DNA from: Azolla caroliniana
Lineage: Eukaryota; Polypodiophyta
NCBI GenBank assembly: GCA_043228905.1
Contig: JBHGNT010000021.1
Span: forward strand, 2,294,001 to 2,358,000
Reading direction: 5' to 3'
Length of the DNA stretch: 64,000 nucleotides
In this document: piece after piece, positions 1-12,456 of the stretch
Layout of the letters: each line of letters opens with the position of its first letter
How positions within the stretch are numbered: position 1 is the stretch's first letter
The notes under the pieces: model-generated
The model's input: only the letters and a program-made list of their open reading frames with translations
What the model was told of the DNA's origin: nothing
Databases searched by the model: none
Program-made: the position numbers and the translations under genes

Positions 1-2414
1 CATGAAACTATATCTCTATTTGAGAGTCCGTCAAATACATGTGCTGATGATATCAAGAATCCACATTTACCATACATGTCAACCAAGGAGCTACCAACCA
101 AATTATCTCTTTCCATAGAATCCTCTCTTTCAACACATTGTGCATGTATTTCTCGCCCTTTTTCTACATCCCGTGTGATACTGCAAAGTTTTAAGGCATA
201 GACTAAGGTGATCTCATCAACGACGATTCTCTCAAGTTCCATACATCTAAAGCACCTCATTGCTTCTTCAATATTTCCTTGTTCAGTATACCCTGCAAGT
301 AATGCATTCCATGATGCTGTATTCTTATGTTGAAGCCTTTCAAATACTTCATATGCTTTTCCAAGCATCCCAAATTTGGCATAGGTATCAACCACAGTAT
401 TGCCAATCTCAAGATCTCTTTCCAATAAGCCTTGCCTTTCAATCTCAGCATGTATTTCTTGGCCCTTTCCTATTGCACCTATGCCACTACAAATTTTCAA
501 GACACAATCAAAAGTGGCATTGTTTGGTCGGAAACCCTCAAATTGCATCTTATCAAAACATTCAATTGCCTCATCAAAGTAATCATGCTCAACATATGCA
601 GCAATGAGTGTAGTCCATGAGACAACATTTCTGATCGGAAGCTTATCAATTAACTTTTGTGCTATATTAATGAAACCACATTTTGCATACATATCAATCA
701 AGGCATTACCAACTGTAAGGTCTCTTTGGATCAAACCTTGTCTTTCAATCTCAGCATGAATTTCATATCCTTTATCTAGAGCTCGAATTTTCCCACAAGC
801 TTTTAAACCACAAATAAATGTTGCAGCATTCGGGTGAACATTCTCAAGTTCCATTTGTTCCAAACACATGAGTGCTTCATCTCCATAACCATGTTCACCA
901 TAACCTACAATTAATGAAGTCCATGCAACCACATCTTGATATTGAATCCTTTCAAATACTTGCTGAGCTAAAGTAAACAATCTGCATTTAGCAAGCATGT
1001 CAACCATAGCACTGCCTACAAATCTTTGTTGTTGGAGCCCTTGTATCTCGATCTCTGCACATATTTGTTGACCCCTCATTGCATTTCCAATGCTTCCACA
1101 AGCTTTCAATATGCAGACAAATGTAGTAGAATTTGGAATGACACCTTTGAGTGTCATTTCATCGAAACACCTTAATGCATCCTCGACATGCCCATGTTGA
1201 ACATACCCTCCAATCAACACTGTCCAGGAAATAACGTCTTGATTTGGAAGCTTATCAAATACCTCTTCTGCACAACTCAGAAGACCACATTTCACATATG
1301 CATCGATCAATGTGCTGCCAATGATAGGATTCTCTTCTAGCAAGCTTTTTCTTTCAACTTCGACATGTATACCTTGAAGTTTATTTGTGGCTCCTATGTT
1401 AGAACACGCTTTCAAAACACAAACAAATGCTGTGGCATTAGGTGGTATACCCTCCCTTTGCATTCTTTCGAAACACTCTAATGCTTCGTTGCCATGCCCA
1501 TGTTCGGCATATCCAGAAATTAGTGAAGTCCAAGAGACAATATCCTGGACCTGAAGCTCATCAAACACTTTCTTAGCATAATCAAGAGAACCAAATTTTG
1601 CATACATATCAACTAAAGTACTTCCAAGGCGAGGTTCTGTGTCGAAAAATCCTAATTCCTTGATTTGGGTATGTAAATCTACACCTTTCCTTAGATTTCC
1701 CGATGTAATGCAGGCTTTTAATATGCATATCAATGTGGGAGCATTAGGAGCAATACCTTCAATGCACATTTGATGATAAGAACTCAAAGCTTCATCTCCA
1801 TATCCATTCTCAACATAAACATCAATAAGAGTGGTCCAAATTACAACATCTCGAACATTAACTACATCAAATACGTGTATTGCTTTGCATAGAAGACCAC
1901 ATTTAGCATACATATGAATCAAAGCACTTCCAACAAATGGGTTGTTTTGAAACAGCACAATACTATCAATTTTAGCATGTATATCACCACAAATTTTCGC
2001 ATCCTTGAGATCAGAGCAAGCTTTAAGCAAAGAGACAAATAGATATGAAGTGAAATGCTGATGATGAATATTGCTGCCTTCTCCTTCTCTTTGTTCTTGT
2101 TGTTGTTCAAGTTTCTGATAAAAAAGCTTGATAGCATCTAAAGGTTTCTTGCATTTCACATAACCAGATATAAGAGCATTCCATGAGAGATGATTACCAT
2201 GAAACAATGTATCATAGATTTTCCGAGCAACAAGGATATTTCCCATAGCCACCAAAACGATGACAAGATTGTTCCCCACTGATGGGTGGCTTGAAAGACC
2301 AAGCCTACTAGCAACTCCATGGAATTGCAGAGCATATCCATGGTTGTAGCAGAACTGGTTTCTGATGTCTTGGAGAAGGTGAGAAAAACATTGAACGGAG
2401 GGTTGTGCAGGCAT
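1..2414 (-). CDS. PLS-class pentatricopeptide repeat (PPR) protein, 3' end beyond window
   Basis: An uninterrupted frame of 804 codons runs from the ATG at 2414-2412 to the window edge, so the C-terminus is not visible. The translation is an array of PPR triplets of about 101 residues. Each has a WT(S/T)LI-x2-Y helix, a GH-x2-EAL-x-CF-x-M segment, a PNA-x-TF-x-C-x-LKAC segment and a DMYAKCG segment. Seven W-x2-L(I/L)-x2-Y helices are complete and an eighth (DIVSW) is cut by the edge. The same period shows in the DNA, where a related His-Ala-Glu-Ile segment recurs near 144, 451, 755, 1056 and 1363. The ATG was chosen because it starts MPAQPSV just after an in-frame stop. Family knowledge: PLS PPR proteins bind RNA in mitochondria or plastids, mostly for C-to-U editing. 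Whether an E or DYW domain follows cannot be seen. Intronless, as is usual for the family. Confidence 0.93.
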   Translation of the reverse strand, partial: MPAQPSVQCFSHLLQDIRNQFCYNHGYALQFHGVASRLGLSSHPSVGNNLVIVLVAMGNILVARKIYDTLFHGNHLSWNALISGYVKCKKPLDAIKLFYQKLEQQQEQREGEGSNIHHQHFTSYLFVSLLKACSDLKDAKICGDIHAKIDSIVLFQNNPFVGSALIHMYAKCGLLCKAIHVFDVVNVRDVVIWTTLIDVYVENGYGDEALSSYHQMCIEGIAPNAPTLICILKACITSGNLRKGVDLHTQIKELGFFDTEPRLGSTLVDMYAKFGSLDYAKKVFDELQVQDIVSWTSLISGYAEHGHGNEALECFERMQREGIPPNATAFVCVLKACSNIGATNKLQGIHVEVERKSLLEENPIIGSTLIDAYVKCGLLSCAEEVFDKLPNQDVISWTVLIGGYVQHGHVEDALRCFDEMTLKGVIPNSTTFVCILKACGSIGNAMRGQQICAEIEIQGLQQQRFVGSAMVDMLAKCRLFTLAQQVFERIQYQDVVAWTSLIVGYGEHGYGDEALMCLEQMELENVHPNAATFICGLKACGKIRALDKGYEIHAEIERQGLIQRDLTVGNALIDMYAKCGFINIAQKLIDKLPIRNVVSWTTLIAAYVEHDYFDEAIECFDKMQFEGFRPNNATFDCVLKICSGIGAIGKGQEIHAEIERQGLLERDLEIGNTVVDTYAKFGMLGKAYEVFERLQHKNTASWNALLAGYTEQGNIEEAMRCFRCMELERIVVDEITLVYALKLCSITRDVEKGREIHAQCVEREDSMERDNLVGSSLVDMYGKCGFLISSAHVFDGLSNRDIVS

Positions 2415-2859
2415 CTCGAAGGTAAACCCTGTTCAGCTTCCATGTCTGCAAAGAAAGAAGAAAGAAAGGAAGAACTGAAAAAAAGGATTGATTATTTCCT
2501 CTGTTTCTACAATTTACAAATTTCACATATTATGTTAAAATAGGCCACATTTGGTCCCTAAAGAGTGCCTCTAGATTTAGATTTAGATTTAGAGACCCCC
2601 ACCAAATACAATAGAAATTAGAGGGCATAATAATAATTGGTTCAAGAACTTTAATGACATGTTAATGATGGGCCGCTCTTCACGTTGGCCTTTCTCCTGC
2701 ATTGCGGGGCTCCCTCTACTTCTCATCAATTACCCCAAATCAAGTTTTGAGCTCCTAGGATGAGCAATTTTATGCTCTCTTTCCTCTCCGACCGCGTATA
2801 GATAGTTCCAACTTGTGTGCATGTTATCTTTGCATGTAAGTAATTGTCATAAGGCCAAA

Positions 2860-3252
2860 CAAGCCCAAGTGTGGATGTCTATAGGTCAAGGATTTCACCC
2901 CACCCCAAGCACAATAAGTTTATGCATCGATTCCATTATGTTCAAATATGAATGCATACATACATGGAAGAGAACAATATTTGTGCTTTAAAGAGATGTT
3001 TGTAGAACAAGCCCAAGCATGGATGTCTGTAGATCAAGGACTTGCTTTCACCACCCCACACCCCAAGCACTTTAAGTTTATGCATCAACTCAGTACTTGG
3101 ATATTTGATGTTATGGTCGAATGCTTCACTTGCAACTGAGCACATTGCCACTAGCACATTGCCTTCAACAGCTCCAAGTGCCTTGATTTCAAAGATTACG
3201 TTCAAATATGAATGTATACATATGTATATGGAAGAGCGCATGAGTTGTGCTT
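2860..3252. repeat. Diverged two-copy tandem duplication
   Basis: The block starting CAAGCCCAAG at 2860 recurs at 3008. Both copies share a GGATGTCT-(A/G)TAG-TCAAGGA segment, a CCCCAAGCAC segment, TTTATGCATC and GTTCAAATATGAATG. The second copy carries an extra insertion of about 90 bp in the middle. Confidence 0.7.
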
Positions 3253-5979
3253 TCCCTATTTTTATTCTTGTAGGAAGTTTTCAAATGTCCCTTGGTTCCT
3301 AAGCTCACGTGCACATCAAAAATGAGTTTCAAAGGTTTGGGCAAATAATGAAATTAGGTTAGGGACATTTGAGGGTGTTTGAGAAAATTTCTCAAATATC
3401 AACAAACACCAAAGATATATTAATAATTTTGAAACTCCTCACATAAAATCATTCAATCATTGGAGAGGAAATGATTGAAGTCACATGTGTGCTCATGGAT
3501 TATTTGATCGCCCTAACATGTCTCGACAAGCCATTTACCATGCCATTTGGCCATTTGCATCACAATTATGCATTTTGATACGGATGTTGTAATAGTCTAC
3601 AAATAATATGGTCAGCTCAAATTAATTGGATCTTCGCTTTGTGGCACACAACCACCTATCAATGTTGTTATGGATTTCTACACCTAATATGTAGAAGATC
3701 AACTCCAATCAACATTTGCTAGCATGGACTTGAGTCAAGGAACGTAAAGTATATCTTCTAAGCACTTTTCTTCTTACTTGAGTCTTTACATAAAACAAAT
3801 TTAATTCCTTTTGTTGGATACTAGAGATGATTGCAAATCATGCCAAATACACCTTCAATGTCCCTTAAGTTCCACCTAAACACAATCAAAACAATTTGGC
3901 CCAATAAAGATTCAATCTCACATGGTCCTAAGAAAAAAGCAATGCAATTACAACTTGGTGGCTTGAAGTGAGGATTACTCTGGTTTACTTCAATAACTGA
4001 ACCATGGCCAAAATAAGTTACTCTTGTGTATACCAACAAAATTGGCCATATATGTAGTTCCTCACATGTTTGGATTTGCAAGGTGCGCCTATCATCACGA
4101 TAGGTATATGTGAAAGTTGTCCCGTGCTTGCATGGTCACACTATAATTCTTGTGTCCATTCAATATGATTTGATGAATAACATTTCTATATCCCTCTCTC
4201 CCAATTCATGACTTACACTAAATTTAAAAAATGGATAATGTGTTGTTATTTTGCCTTGAATATCTTACAAATGATACAAGTGCATTTCTCCAACAGTTCA
4301 CATACATATTAGGTACCTCATTTAAATTGAATGGATAAGAGGCTATCATTAGTTTTTTTATGCAGTACAATTTAATATTGCTTTAAACTCCTCAATGAGC
4401 CCACTCTAATGCGTGTTCATACTTGCCACGAAGTGTGGATGATTCTTTCTGTTTGTGTAAATACCAAGTTTGCCTAGATCCATTGCAAACCTAGCAAGAA
4501 GCTTGTTATATTTCATATCCACATCTTAAAATTTTGATTACCTCAATCAAGCCTTACCTTTATGTTTAGTTAGCTAGATACTGACCTTGTTCCTTTCTAC
4601 CACTCTTTTTGTAGAATGATATACCGGATGTGATTGAAACTCACAATGTGCCCTACTATCACACTCTCATAGTGTATGTAAGTCATCCAAAAATGTTGAT
4701 GCTTTCCAAAGACTAATATATGTAGACATTACAAATGTAAACCACTTCAGTTTCTTCATCTTCACTTTATTGCCCCCTAGTTCACAATCTTCATGTAAAG
4801 GGGGCTACATATAGGTTTACACATGTCATGGCCACCACATGTCAACCACTTTAGCATCACCTACATTATCTTTTGATGCCTCTACTCCATGTGAAGAATC
4901 CTACTTTTAAGCAAGACAATATGAAATTATCTTCGTTCTAACTCATCTATTATATTCACCGAGTTATTCTATCATAGCTCATTCCCCATGCCAACATACG
5001 TGCAATCCCGTAAAAAGATAGATGTGCACATCATAAACATATATGAAATACTAGCATGGCATATGGCAACTCACCAACCAACCATCAAACTTACACTGCT
5101 AGCATTTTACAATGACCATGATAGGATAAGAATTCTGCCAATTGTCGCACCAATACGTTTCATGCTCAAGAGGAAAGGTTAAGGGAGCCATGAGCCATTA
5201 ATGGAAGATAAGGGTTTGTGCACATGAGGTTTGAAATAATAAAAATGTGTTAATATGTATAGCATTGAGTTCCAATGAAATAAATATATTTCATATTAAT
5301 GATTTAGGGGGTGATTTTGTACAAGTTAAAAGTGGAGGCTAATTGAATCACATTTGGGTTTCCACACTAAGTGTTACGATCCAGGGGATGTTTGCATGTG
5401 AAGGCTAAATCCCACCACTACATCAAAGTGTATCCTTGGGATACAACAATTTGGTGTCACATAATCAACTGGAATGAGAACCACAGAGATAAATAAAAGC
5501 ACTTAGATAAGAGATATCATGTCGTTCCTCATTTTGATCTGCTCCAAAGAAAACACCTTTTGAATGTAAATCATACACTAATGGGAAAAAGTTCCTACAA
5601 AACTATTGTATATTTTCCAGCAATAGAATGTGTTTTTAGAAAATTTCAATCTCTTATCATCTACACCTAGGATCCAAACATATTCATGTAAATCCACTCA
5701 TTCATTAACCCAACTTAAAAAATCGTTTTTCAAAACTAAATTGAGAGATTGTATTTACATTTTCCTCCAAGTCATCACTCAATAGGTTCAAGGACAAGTT
5801 CTTCTATAGAAGTAACACCTAGAAAACACAATGGAACTACTTTAATTGGAATTTCATTCTATGGTGTGCTTATTGTTGGGAGGTTAATGGATGCCATAAC
5901 TTGCATCCATTCCACATGCCGATTTTCCATGGGATCAAAAAGACCACCCAAAAAACTGTTAACTTTTGAAAGATTTGGC

Positions 5980-6171
5980 AACAACTAGATATAAATGCCT
6001 TGATACACTATGATACACAAAGTTATAGGAATTACTTTAACAAATAAAGGTTTTGAAATTCAGTTTTGGATACACAACAACTAGATATAAATGCATGGAT
6101 ACATTATGAAACACACAAATTGTGGGAACTACTTTAACAAATAGAGGTTGTCGAAATTCTGTTTTGGATGA
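5980..6171. repeat. 96-bp tandem duplication
   Basis: Two adjacent units (5980-6075 and 6076-6171) both begin AACAACTAGATATAAATGC and both end in a CAGTTTTGGAT or CTGTTTTGGAT motif. They differ at scattered positions. Confidence 0.75.
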
Positions 6172-8106
6172 TATGATTCATATCAAACAACTATTTGATG
6201 GCAATGGCTTTAGAATGAAGACATATTTTGGATCGTACATGTTTTTGCTATACAATGATTTAAGAAGAGACCATATATTGGTTGGTTCATTACATTGTTT
6301 GTTGCTAAAGCAATTTGGGTTGTTATATCTCAACTTTGGGCCTCATTAATTGACTAGCAATATTTTGTCACCATTTAAATGGGTTATCAAGTAGAGTGTT
6401 ACAACTCTACCCACCCCATCATATTAGCTTGTGTTTGTCTATCTTAGGCATTGGGAGATGTGGTATACTTGGAGCCTGAGAAATGGGTTCACGTTTGATG
6501 GATTTTAAGGGGAATACTTAGGTTGAAAGAAAATTAAGTTTGTGGTTTCTGCAACTATGGTGTATGGGCACCTTGTCCCTAGAGGAGTTAGATTTATGCC
6601 ATTTAGTATTACAACACCTTAGAGGATTTACCTTGCAAAGCTAGATATGAAATAGAAGTGGATGACTTTATTTTGTAGTTTCTTTTTATATTCATCAGTT
6701 ATGGCTTTTTTGTGTTGAATTATTAAAAGTTGAAGGGGACAGAAAGAGCAACCATTATACCTTATATCGCATCAATAGGAGAGCTAAAAAAAGTATGATG
6801 AGAGATGTTATAAAATCAAATGGTTTGAGGTCAAAGTAGAGCGAAGGTTATTCTCAACCATTGAATCTAGTCATAATGTTTTGAGGAATAAGACCATAAA
6901 CAAACAAGATAATGACCTATCAATCAAAATTTTAAATATGTGTGTGCGACATCTCTAATTTGAACCATCAAACTTTTAATCATAAAACTTGTAGTGATTT
7001 TATCGGTACAATATCACATCTTAGAGACCCACAAGCCTACATATTGACACCTAGAGTTTCTACTTTACTCAATCAACTTTATCCATAAGGCAACACATTA
7101 CGTGGTCAATATGATGATATGCAAGGTTCGGGTGATGTTCGATGGCAAAGGCAAGTGGCCTTTAAGAACCAATGACAAGACTTCACTTATTTTTTGATAT
7201 AATTTTTGGTATGAAGTGGAATTATGCCATACCTTCTTTTATGTTGTATAACTGATATTTATTGTTCTACTTGTTTCATATATGACAACATCTACTTGAT
7301 CAGATGCTTATACTAGCCTTTGTATCACGATAGAAGTGAGATGAAATGTCTTATGTTTGCTCCATGTACAGTTTTGAAGTAATATACTGAGGTGAATCTT
7401 TCTCTTAAAAAAACATCCATATGTTCATCTTGTAAGTAAATAACAATGGGCATGAGTTGATGCACCAAGACAAAGCACATGATAGAGAAAGGATGTGAAA
7501 AAATTAAAATGAAATTTATGCCTAAATTATAAATATGAACATCACATCTCATTCTTGATTGCGATTATGTCCCATCTAGCTCTCATATTACTCAAGTATT
7601 TATCGCATCTATAAAATGATGATGACAATATCATATCTATAAGACTTTATAAATAAACAATGTAAAGATGGGTGTGTCAATCACCCTAGATGCCTTTGAA
7701 GAACCATTAAAGAGGGTGTTCAATAAGAATGCACAACAGTGCCAAGATAGAGCACATCATAGGATGTAGAGTTATCACAAGCAAATATCTTGGAAACTAT
7801 GTCAGATAAAGCGTGATTATCCATTATAAAGCAAAAGGGCCTAGGTTCTCACCCTCTAGATAGGCAATATGTATCGCACACTATTCCTAGGAATGGAGAA
7901 TTGACGTATTCACTAAGGGACCCATGTAGTTGGTCACCATAATAAAAATGAGGGATGAGGAAGGTAAGTGATGCCAAAAGCATATGCCAAGTGATTGGAA
8001 TTAAATGTCTATATATTTGGGAAGTGGGCATATATATAATGAAAAAGGTGATGATGGCAAGAACGTGGCTTTCATCAAAACATAAAGAAAGGGTGACTTT
8101 CATCAA

Positions 8107-8112
8107 TATATA
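8107..8112 (+). promoter_or_regulatory. Candidate TATA box of ASR-like gene 1
   Basis: TATATA lies 47 bp before the ATG at 8159. It sits within short repeats of a GTGACTTTCATCAA-type motif (about 8066-8135), followed by a CA run that would form a very short leader. Confidence 0.4.
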
Positions 8113-8158
8113 GAGAAAGAGTGACTTTCATTAAGACACACACACACACAAAGCAAGT

Positions 8159-9238
8159 ATGTCTGAGGAAAATCATCATCAACATCATCATTTCTTTGGC
8201 CATCACAAGAAAGATGAAGAAGGAGAAGTGGAAGAAATCAATAAGCCAGTGTCACACATAAATGAGTACCAAGAGGCACAAGAGGATGCAATTCCTATAG
8301 AGAAAACAGAGTATTATGAAGGTCCTACTCATGGTACTCATGATAATGATAAAGGGAATGTTAATGTTAATGATCATGCTAATGATAATAATGCTCATGA
8401 TGACGCCAAGAAACACGAGAAATCGGCAACGCATAAAGAGCACTTTGGTGAAGCTATTGGTGCAGCCGCAGTGGCTTTTGCTCTTGTAAGTACTTATACT
8501 AATGGATATAAAAACTTAAGTGTATTGTAAGTACATATCTATGTATAATGGGGTGAGTTTATTGCTACTAAGTAGAAATGTGTGTGTGGATGGATAATGT
8601 CAACAATGAAATGTTACATGAATATCATTTTTGTGTGTGTAATAATGAGGTGTTACCGTACGAGATGTACGGGTGATTGACAAGTGTGATAAGTGAGGGT
8701 CGGAGAAATATGTTCCTTCTATGTTCATTCATTCCCCATAAGGGGTTAAATAGTTACAAATTTACTTCTTCTATGATTTGTTTGTCACTTCCAAACATAC
8801 AATCAAATTGATTCTAAAAAATACGTAGATAGGAAACATTATAAGGTTGAGTAATTAAGGTTCCATCTTATTTGAATACATGAAATAAAATGCAATATAT
8901 TATTGCGATGTTGATTCACACAATCCAAGGTTCCAATGCACTGTAGACCAAGAACAATGTCCTAACTATCTAACGTTGTAATAGTAAATGTGATGCTTTC
9001 TCATTTATATCGCGCCTTGTGGTTGATCTTTGTATATGTATTGTAGCACGAGAAGCATGAAGAAAAGAAAGACCAAGAGCATGTGGGGCGACACAAATTA
9101 GAGGAGAAGTTTGCAGAGGCCGTGGCGATTAGTGCTGGAGGGTATGCTCTTCATGAGCACCATGAGAAGAAAGAGGCTAAGGAGGAAGCAGAAGAGGTCG
9201 AAGGGGAAGAGCATAAAAAGAAGCATCACTTTTTCTAG
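8159..9238 (+). CDS. ASR (ABA/water-deficit stress) family protein, two exons
   Basis: Exon 1 is 8159-8485 and exon 2 is 9047-9238, with a phase-0 GT-AG intron (CTT|GTAAGT...TTGTAG|CAC). The product is 172 aa. The ASR/ABA_WDS domain is split by the intron: [18 protein letters not shown] in exon 1, then [20 protein letters not shown] and [17 protein letters not shown] in exon 2, ending [10 protein letters not shown]. Residues 1-85 are His/Asp/Asn/Glu-rich, hydrophilic and probably disordered. Family knowledge: ASR proteins are small, zinc-binding, heat-stable proteins of nucleus and cytosol, induced by ABA, drought or ripening, acting as chaperones or DNA-binding factors. Reading exon 1 into the intron would give a false 123-aa product. 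The intron position and phase match the ASR gene at 23071, so the two are paralogues despite very different N-termini. Confidence 0.9.
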
Positions 9239-9984
9239 GTTGAACGATAATATGATGGGTTATAACTTTTATCCATATGACATTCCACTCCACCTTTTCG
9301 TTTTGAGCCACGAATGTAAATAAGGTTGTGTCTTTTTTATTTTACCAATGCCATTTCATCTTTTTGAGCATCTGTGTTGCTAAACATAAAGCTTTCTTAT
9401 AATGGTGCAAGATCTCATTGTTTCTTCATTTTCATAGCGTCTTTCCTAAGTTACTATGAATTGCCATCGATGGCATTCTATAACAAATAATAAAATAGGA
9501 AAGGTCAAAAAAGTGAGAAAGAAAGATATATTATTAATAAACGTCATCTAATACCAAATTTGGACCATGAGCCAATTAGTTACAAGAAAATCGGATGTGT
9601 ACCCCATCATCGAAAAAAAAAAAAAAAAAACATAGATAACAGAGTTCTAGTATTGTCCAAAAGGTGTTATGGTATAACATATTCTATAAAGGAAATGACG
9701 ATGTCCTAGGTCTAGTTTCATTTTCATTGAAGTCTCTCAAACAAGAGGGGGAGGTCAAAGGGTATTGATGTTGTTACATCCCTTGGTCTCGATGTAAAAG
9801 GCTCATAGGTGGTGTAACTCATGTTCCCTTATGTTCTTAATTGCTTCTACACAACTAGTGACTTTGAGGCTTGGCATCCATAGGCATTTTGTTGTTATTT
9901 GGTTCAGCAAGGGAGAGGTTGACTGGTGCAGTTGTGTCCACGCTCATCGTCCCCTCCTATCCTTAAAAAAAATCATTAGTTACA
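9239..9984. other. ASR gene 1 3' flank
   Basis: No gene. A run of about 18 A lies near 9616-9633. Sequence above about 9700 may be the 3' untranslated part of the minus-strand LINE that starts beyond 9985. Confidence 0.45.
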
Positions 9985-10744
9985 TGTTGGTGAATCTTAG
10001 AAAGGTTATTATAGCGTATTCTCTCTATATTGTTTTAGCTCTAATATATATCTACCTAATGTCTTTATATCTGGGATATCTAATAGTTTGGAAAGGATGG
10101 GAGAGGATCCTAGTATGTCTTGGTATTTTGCCATTATCTCGACGTAAGCTGGACACTTGCATGTAAAGTGATATCGTTCGTCCTCTACCGCTATGTGACA
10201 TAAGCTACATATTCTTCCCTCTCTAGGGACTCAATTACCATGACCATTCTTAACCTCAAGTTGGTGAGATAATACTCTAAGTTGTCCAATGGAAACCGTG
10301 AGAAAAGTTCATGAAGTGTCCTTATAGTACAACATTTAAGATGGGAGTGGCTCTATTGGGTTGATACATTTATGTTGAGTGTAAATTTGCCATATTTCTT
10401 GGCGTATTACTTGATTACGGTCCTTGTTGTTGTACCTAAGATGAGGTAGTTCTTAATGTCTAGACCATTTGCAAAAGGCCAGCTTACCACAATGTTATAC
10501 CAAGAGCTAGTATTACCAGACTCATAGAATGCTTGAGATGCTTCAAAAGCTTGATGACATATCCTATATTGTGATTGGCTACATGTATTCTATTAATAAA
10601 AACTACAAGTTGAAAAATGTTTTTACCAACATTGGGATTTTAAAAGTGAAATCTACTCTAATGATGTCATGTGGCACTATTGATTTGCTTCAAAGTTGAC
10701 GTGATAACATCATCACCAATGGTCTCTCTAATTGTGCCCACATG

Positions 10745-11158
10745 TAACAATAGGTAATGGTTCCAAACCGAACCGTTTAAAATTTCTGAAACCTGAACCA
10801 AACCGAACTGAACCACGAAACCATTAAACATTTTTCAAACAGTTAAACCATTAAATCGTAAAAACCGTGGTTTTGTGGTTCGGTTTCGGTTTTCAACATA
10901 GGTCAAATTTTAAAATTTATAATATTTTATTTTTTTAGATTTTTAAGATGTTCCTAAAATGTGAGAATAAGGTCTGAAAGTGAAAAGATTGTTTAAAAAC
11001 AATTTTTAAAAATAAAAATAAAAAACCGTTAAACCGTTTAAACCATGGTTTCTTACTAATGAAACCGAACCGAACCATTTTTAAAAACCTAAACCTGAAC
11101 TGTTACGCCATAGTTTCGTTGTTTAGTTCAGTTCAAACCAAACCGTTGTTGATTGTTA
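10745..11158. mobile_element. hAT-like non-autonomous transposon, copy 1, with 8-bp TSD
   Basis: The 414-bp element starts TAACAATAGGTAATGGTT and ends as the inverted complement (AACCGTTGTTGATTGTTA). It is flanked by a perfect 8-bp duplication CCCACATG (10737-10744 and 11159-11166). The interior is dominated by AACCGAACC and GGTTCGGTT motifs in opposite orientations, so the whole element is loosely palindromic. It has no coding capacity. An 8-bp TSD is typical of the hAT superfamily. It sits inside the decayed LINE. Confidence 0.85.
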
Positions 11159-11838
11159 CCCACATGAAAGGTGGTAGCCCTGGAGCCCAAACCACTAATG
11201 CATACATGAGGTATGGGGTCACTAATGAGTTGAAGAGCCACCCCTTAGTTTGTGGATCCTGAAAGTATGCCTGGTGGCATTATCTCTCTAAGAGTGAGAG
11301 GGATGCATATCCTCTTGTTACTCTATCTTTGTCTACCTATGTCATTGAAAAATTTACCTGAGTGAGCATTGAAAGTGACTCCAAGATATACATATGATCC
11401 AAGTACCTCAACTAGTGTATGAGAGAGTGTTAGGTGACATTTAATCCTAACACAAGCTGATGTATGGAAAATAAGGACATTAGTTTTCCCCAATTTTACC
11501 ACCAATCCTCTTTCAATGCAGAAGTCATGTAAGGGATTAAGGTGCCATTGTAGATCGTATTCAGACTCAAACACTAAAACTATGTCATCTGAATAGAGCA
11601 AGGGATTGACTTACGTGCCCCTTAGAACTACTTTGTTGCTTCCCTTACGAGCAATAAAATCAGTGATCTTATCAATGTATATACCAAAAAGAGTCAGTGA
11701 TAGGGGATAACCTTGTTTTACACCAATGGTGCTAGTGACGCAATTGGATAGACCGTCTGAACATCATACACACCCAGAGACTTGCTCATATAAAGTGTAG
11801 AAGGTCGAAATCATGTCCTCTGGTATCTCCCAAAAACA

Positions 11839-12456
11839 GCTCTCTAGGGACATTGTCAAAAGCTTTGCGAAAGTTCGCAAAACAATAGTATAATTTCTTT
11901 TTCCGAGCCTTGGTCTGGTCAATTAAGCATCTAAGTGTGAAGATATGGTCAATGGTAGAGAAAGTTTGTCTAAAGTCGGCCTGTTTGGGTTCTTGATGTC
12001 TTAATGTCTCCATATAACCGTTAAGCTTTGCTTCCATTATTGCACCATTTAATTTGGCAAGTTTCTGACCATTCATTATGGTCCTAAATGTATTTGGGTC
12101 CATGGGATCCCCTCCTTTATGTATAGGGGCCACCATGTTCATCAAACAACCGCTCTCTACGGGCATTGTCAAAGGCTTTGCAGAAGTTCACAAAACAACA
12201 ATAAATTTCTTTTTGCGAGCCTTGGTCTGGTCAATTAAGCATCTAAGTGTGAAGATATGGTCAATAGTAGAGGAGTCTTGTCTAAAGCCAGCCTCTTCGG
12301 GTGCTTGAAGACTTATTGTCTCCATATAATCATTGAGCTCTGCTTCCATTATTGCACCATATAATTTGGCAAGCATATGACTATCCATTATGGTCCTAAA
12401 TGTATTTGGGTCCATTGGATCCCCTCCTTTATGTATAGGGGCCACCATGTTCATGG
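11839..12456 (-). repeat. Tandem duplication inside the LINE reverse transcriptase
   Basis: About 300 bp of RT coding sequence, covering KGGDPMDPN through KARKKK, occurs twice head-to-tail (about 11839-12142 and 12153-12456) at an offset of roughly 312 bp. The copies differ by point changes and small indels. Confidence 0.8.

Larger units (their letters stand above)
2415..8100. other. Intergenic, no supported gene
   Basis: AT-rich sequence with only short open frames that match no family I recognise. It holds the PPR 5' flank, a short ATTTAG microsatellite near 2573-2595, a diverged duplication at 2860-3252 and a 96-bp tandem duplication at 5980-6171. No transposase or reverse transcriptase motif was seen. 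Confidence 0.5.

Noticed and set aside
257-620. Short plus-strand frames over the PPR region
   Set aside because: Antisense shadows of the 804-codon PPR frame.
2156-2526. Frame starting MEAEQGLPS and a neighbouring frame at the PPR 5' end
   Set aside because: They end in stops and are out of frame with the PPR array. The in-frame ATG at 2414 gives a continuous product.
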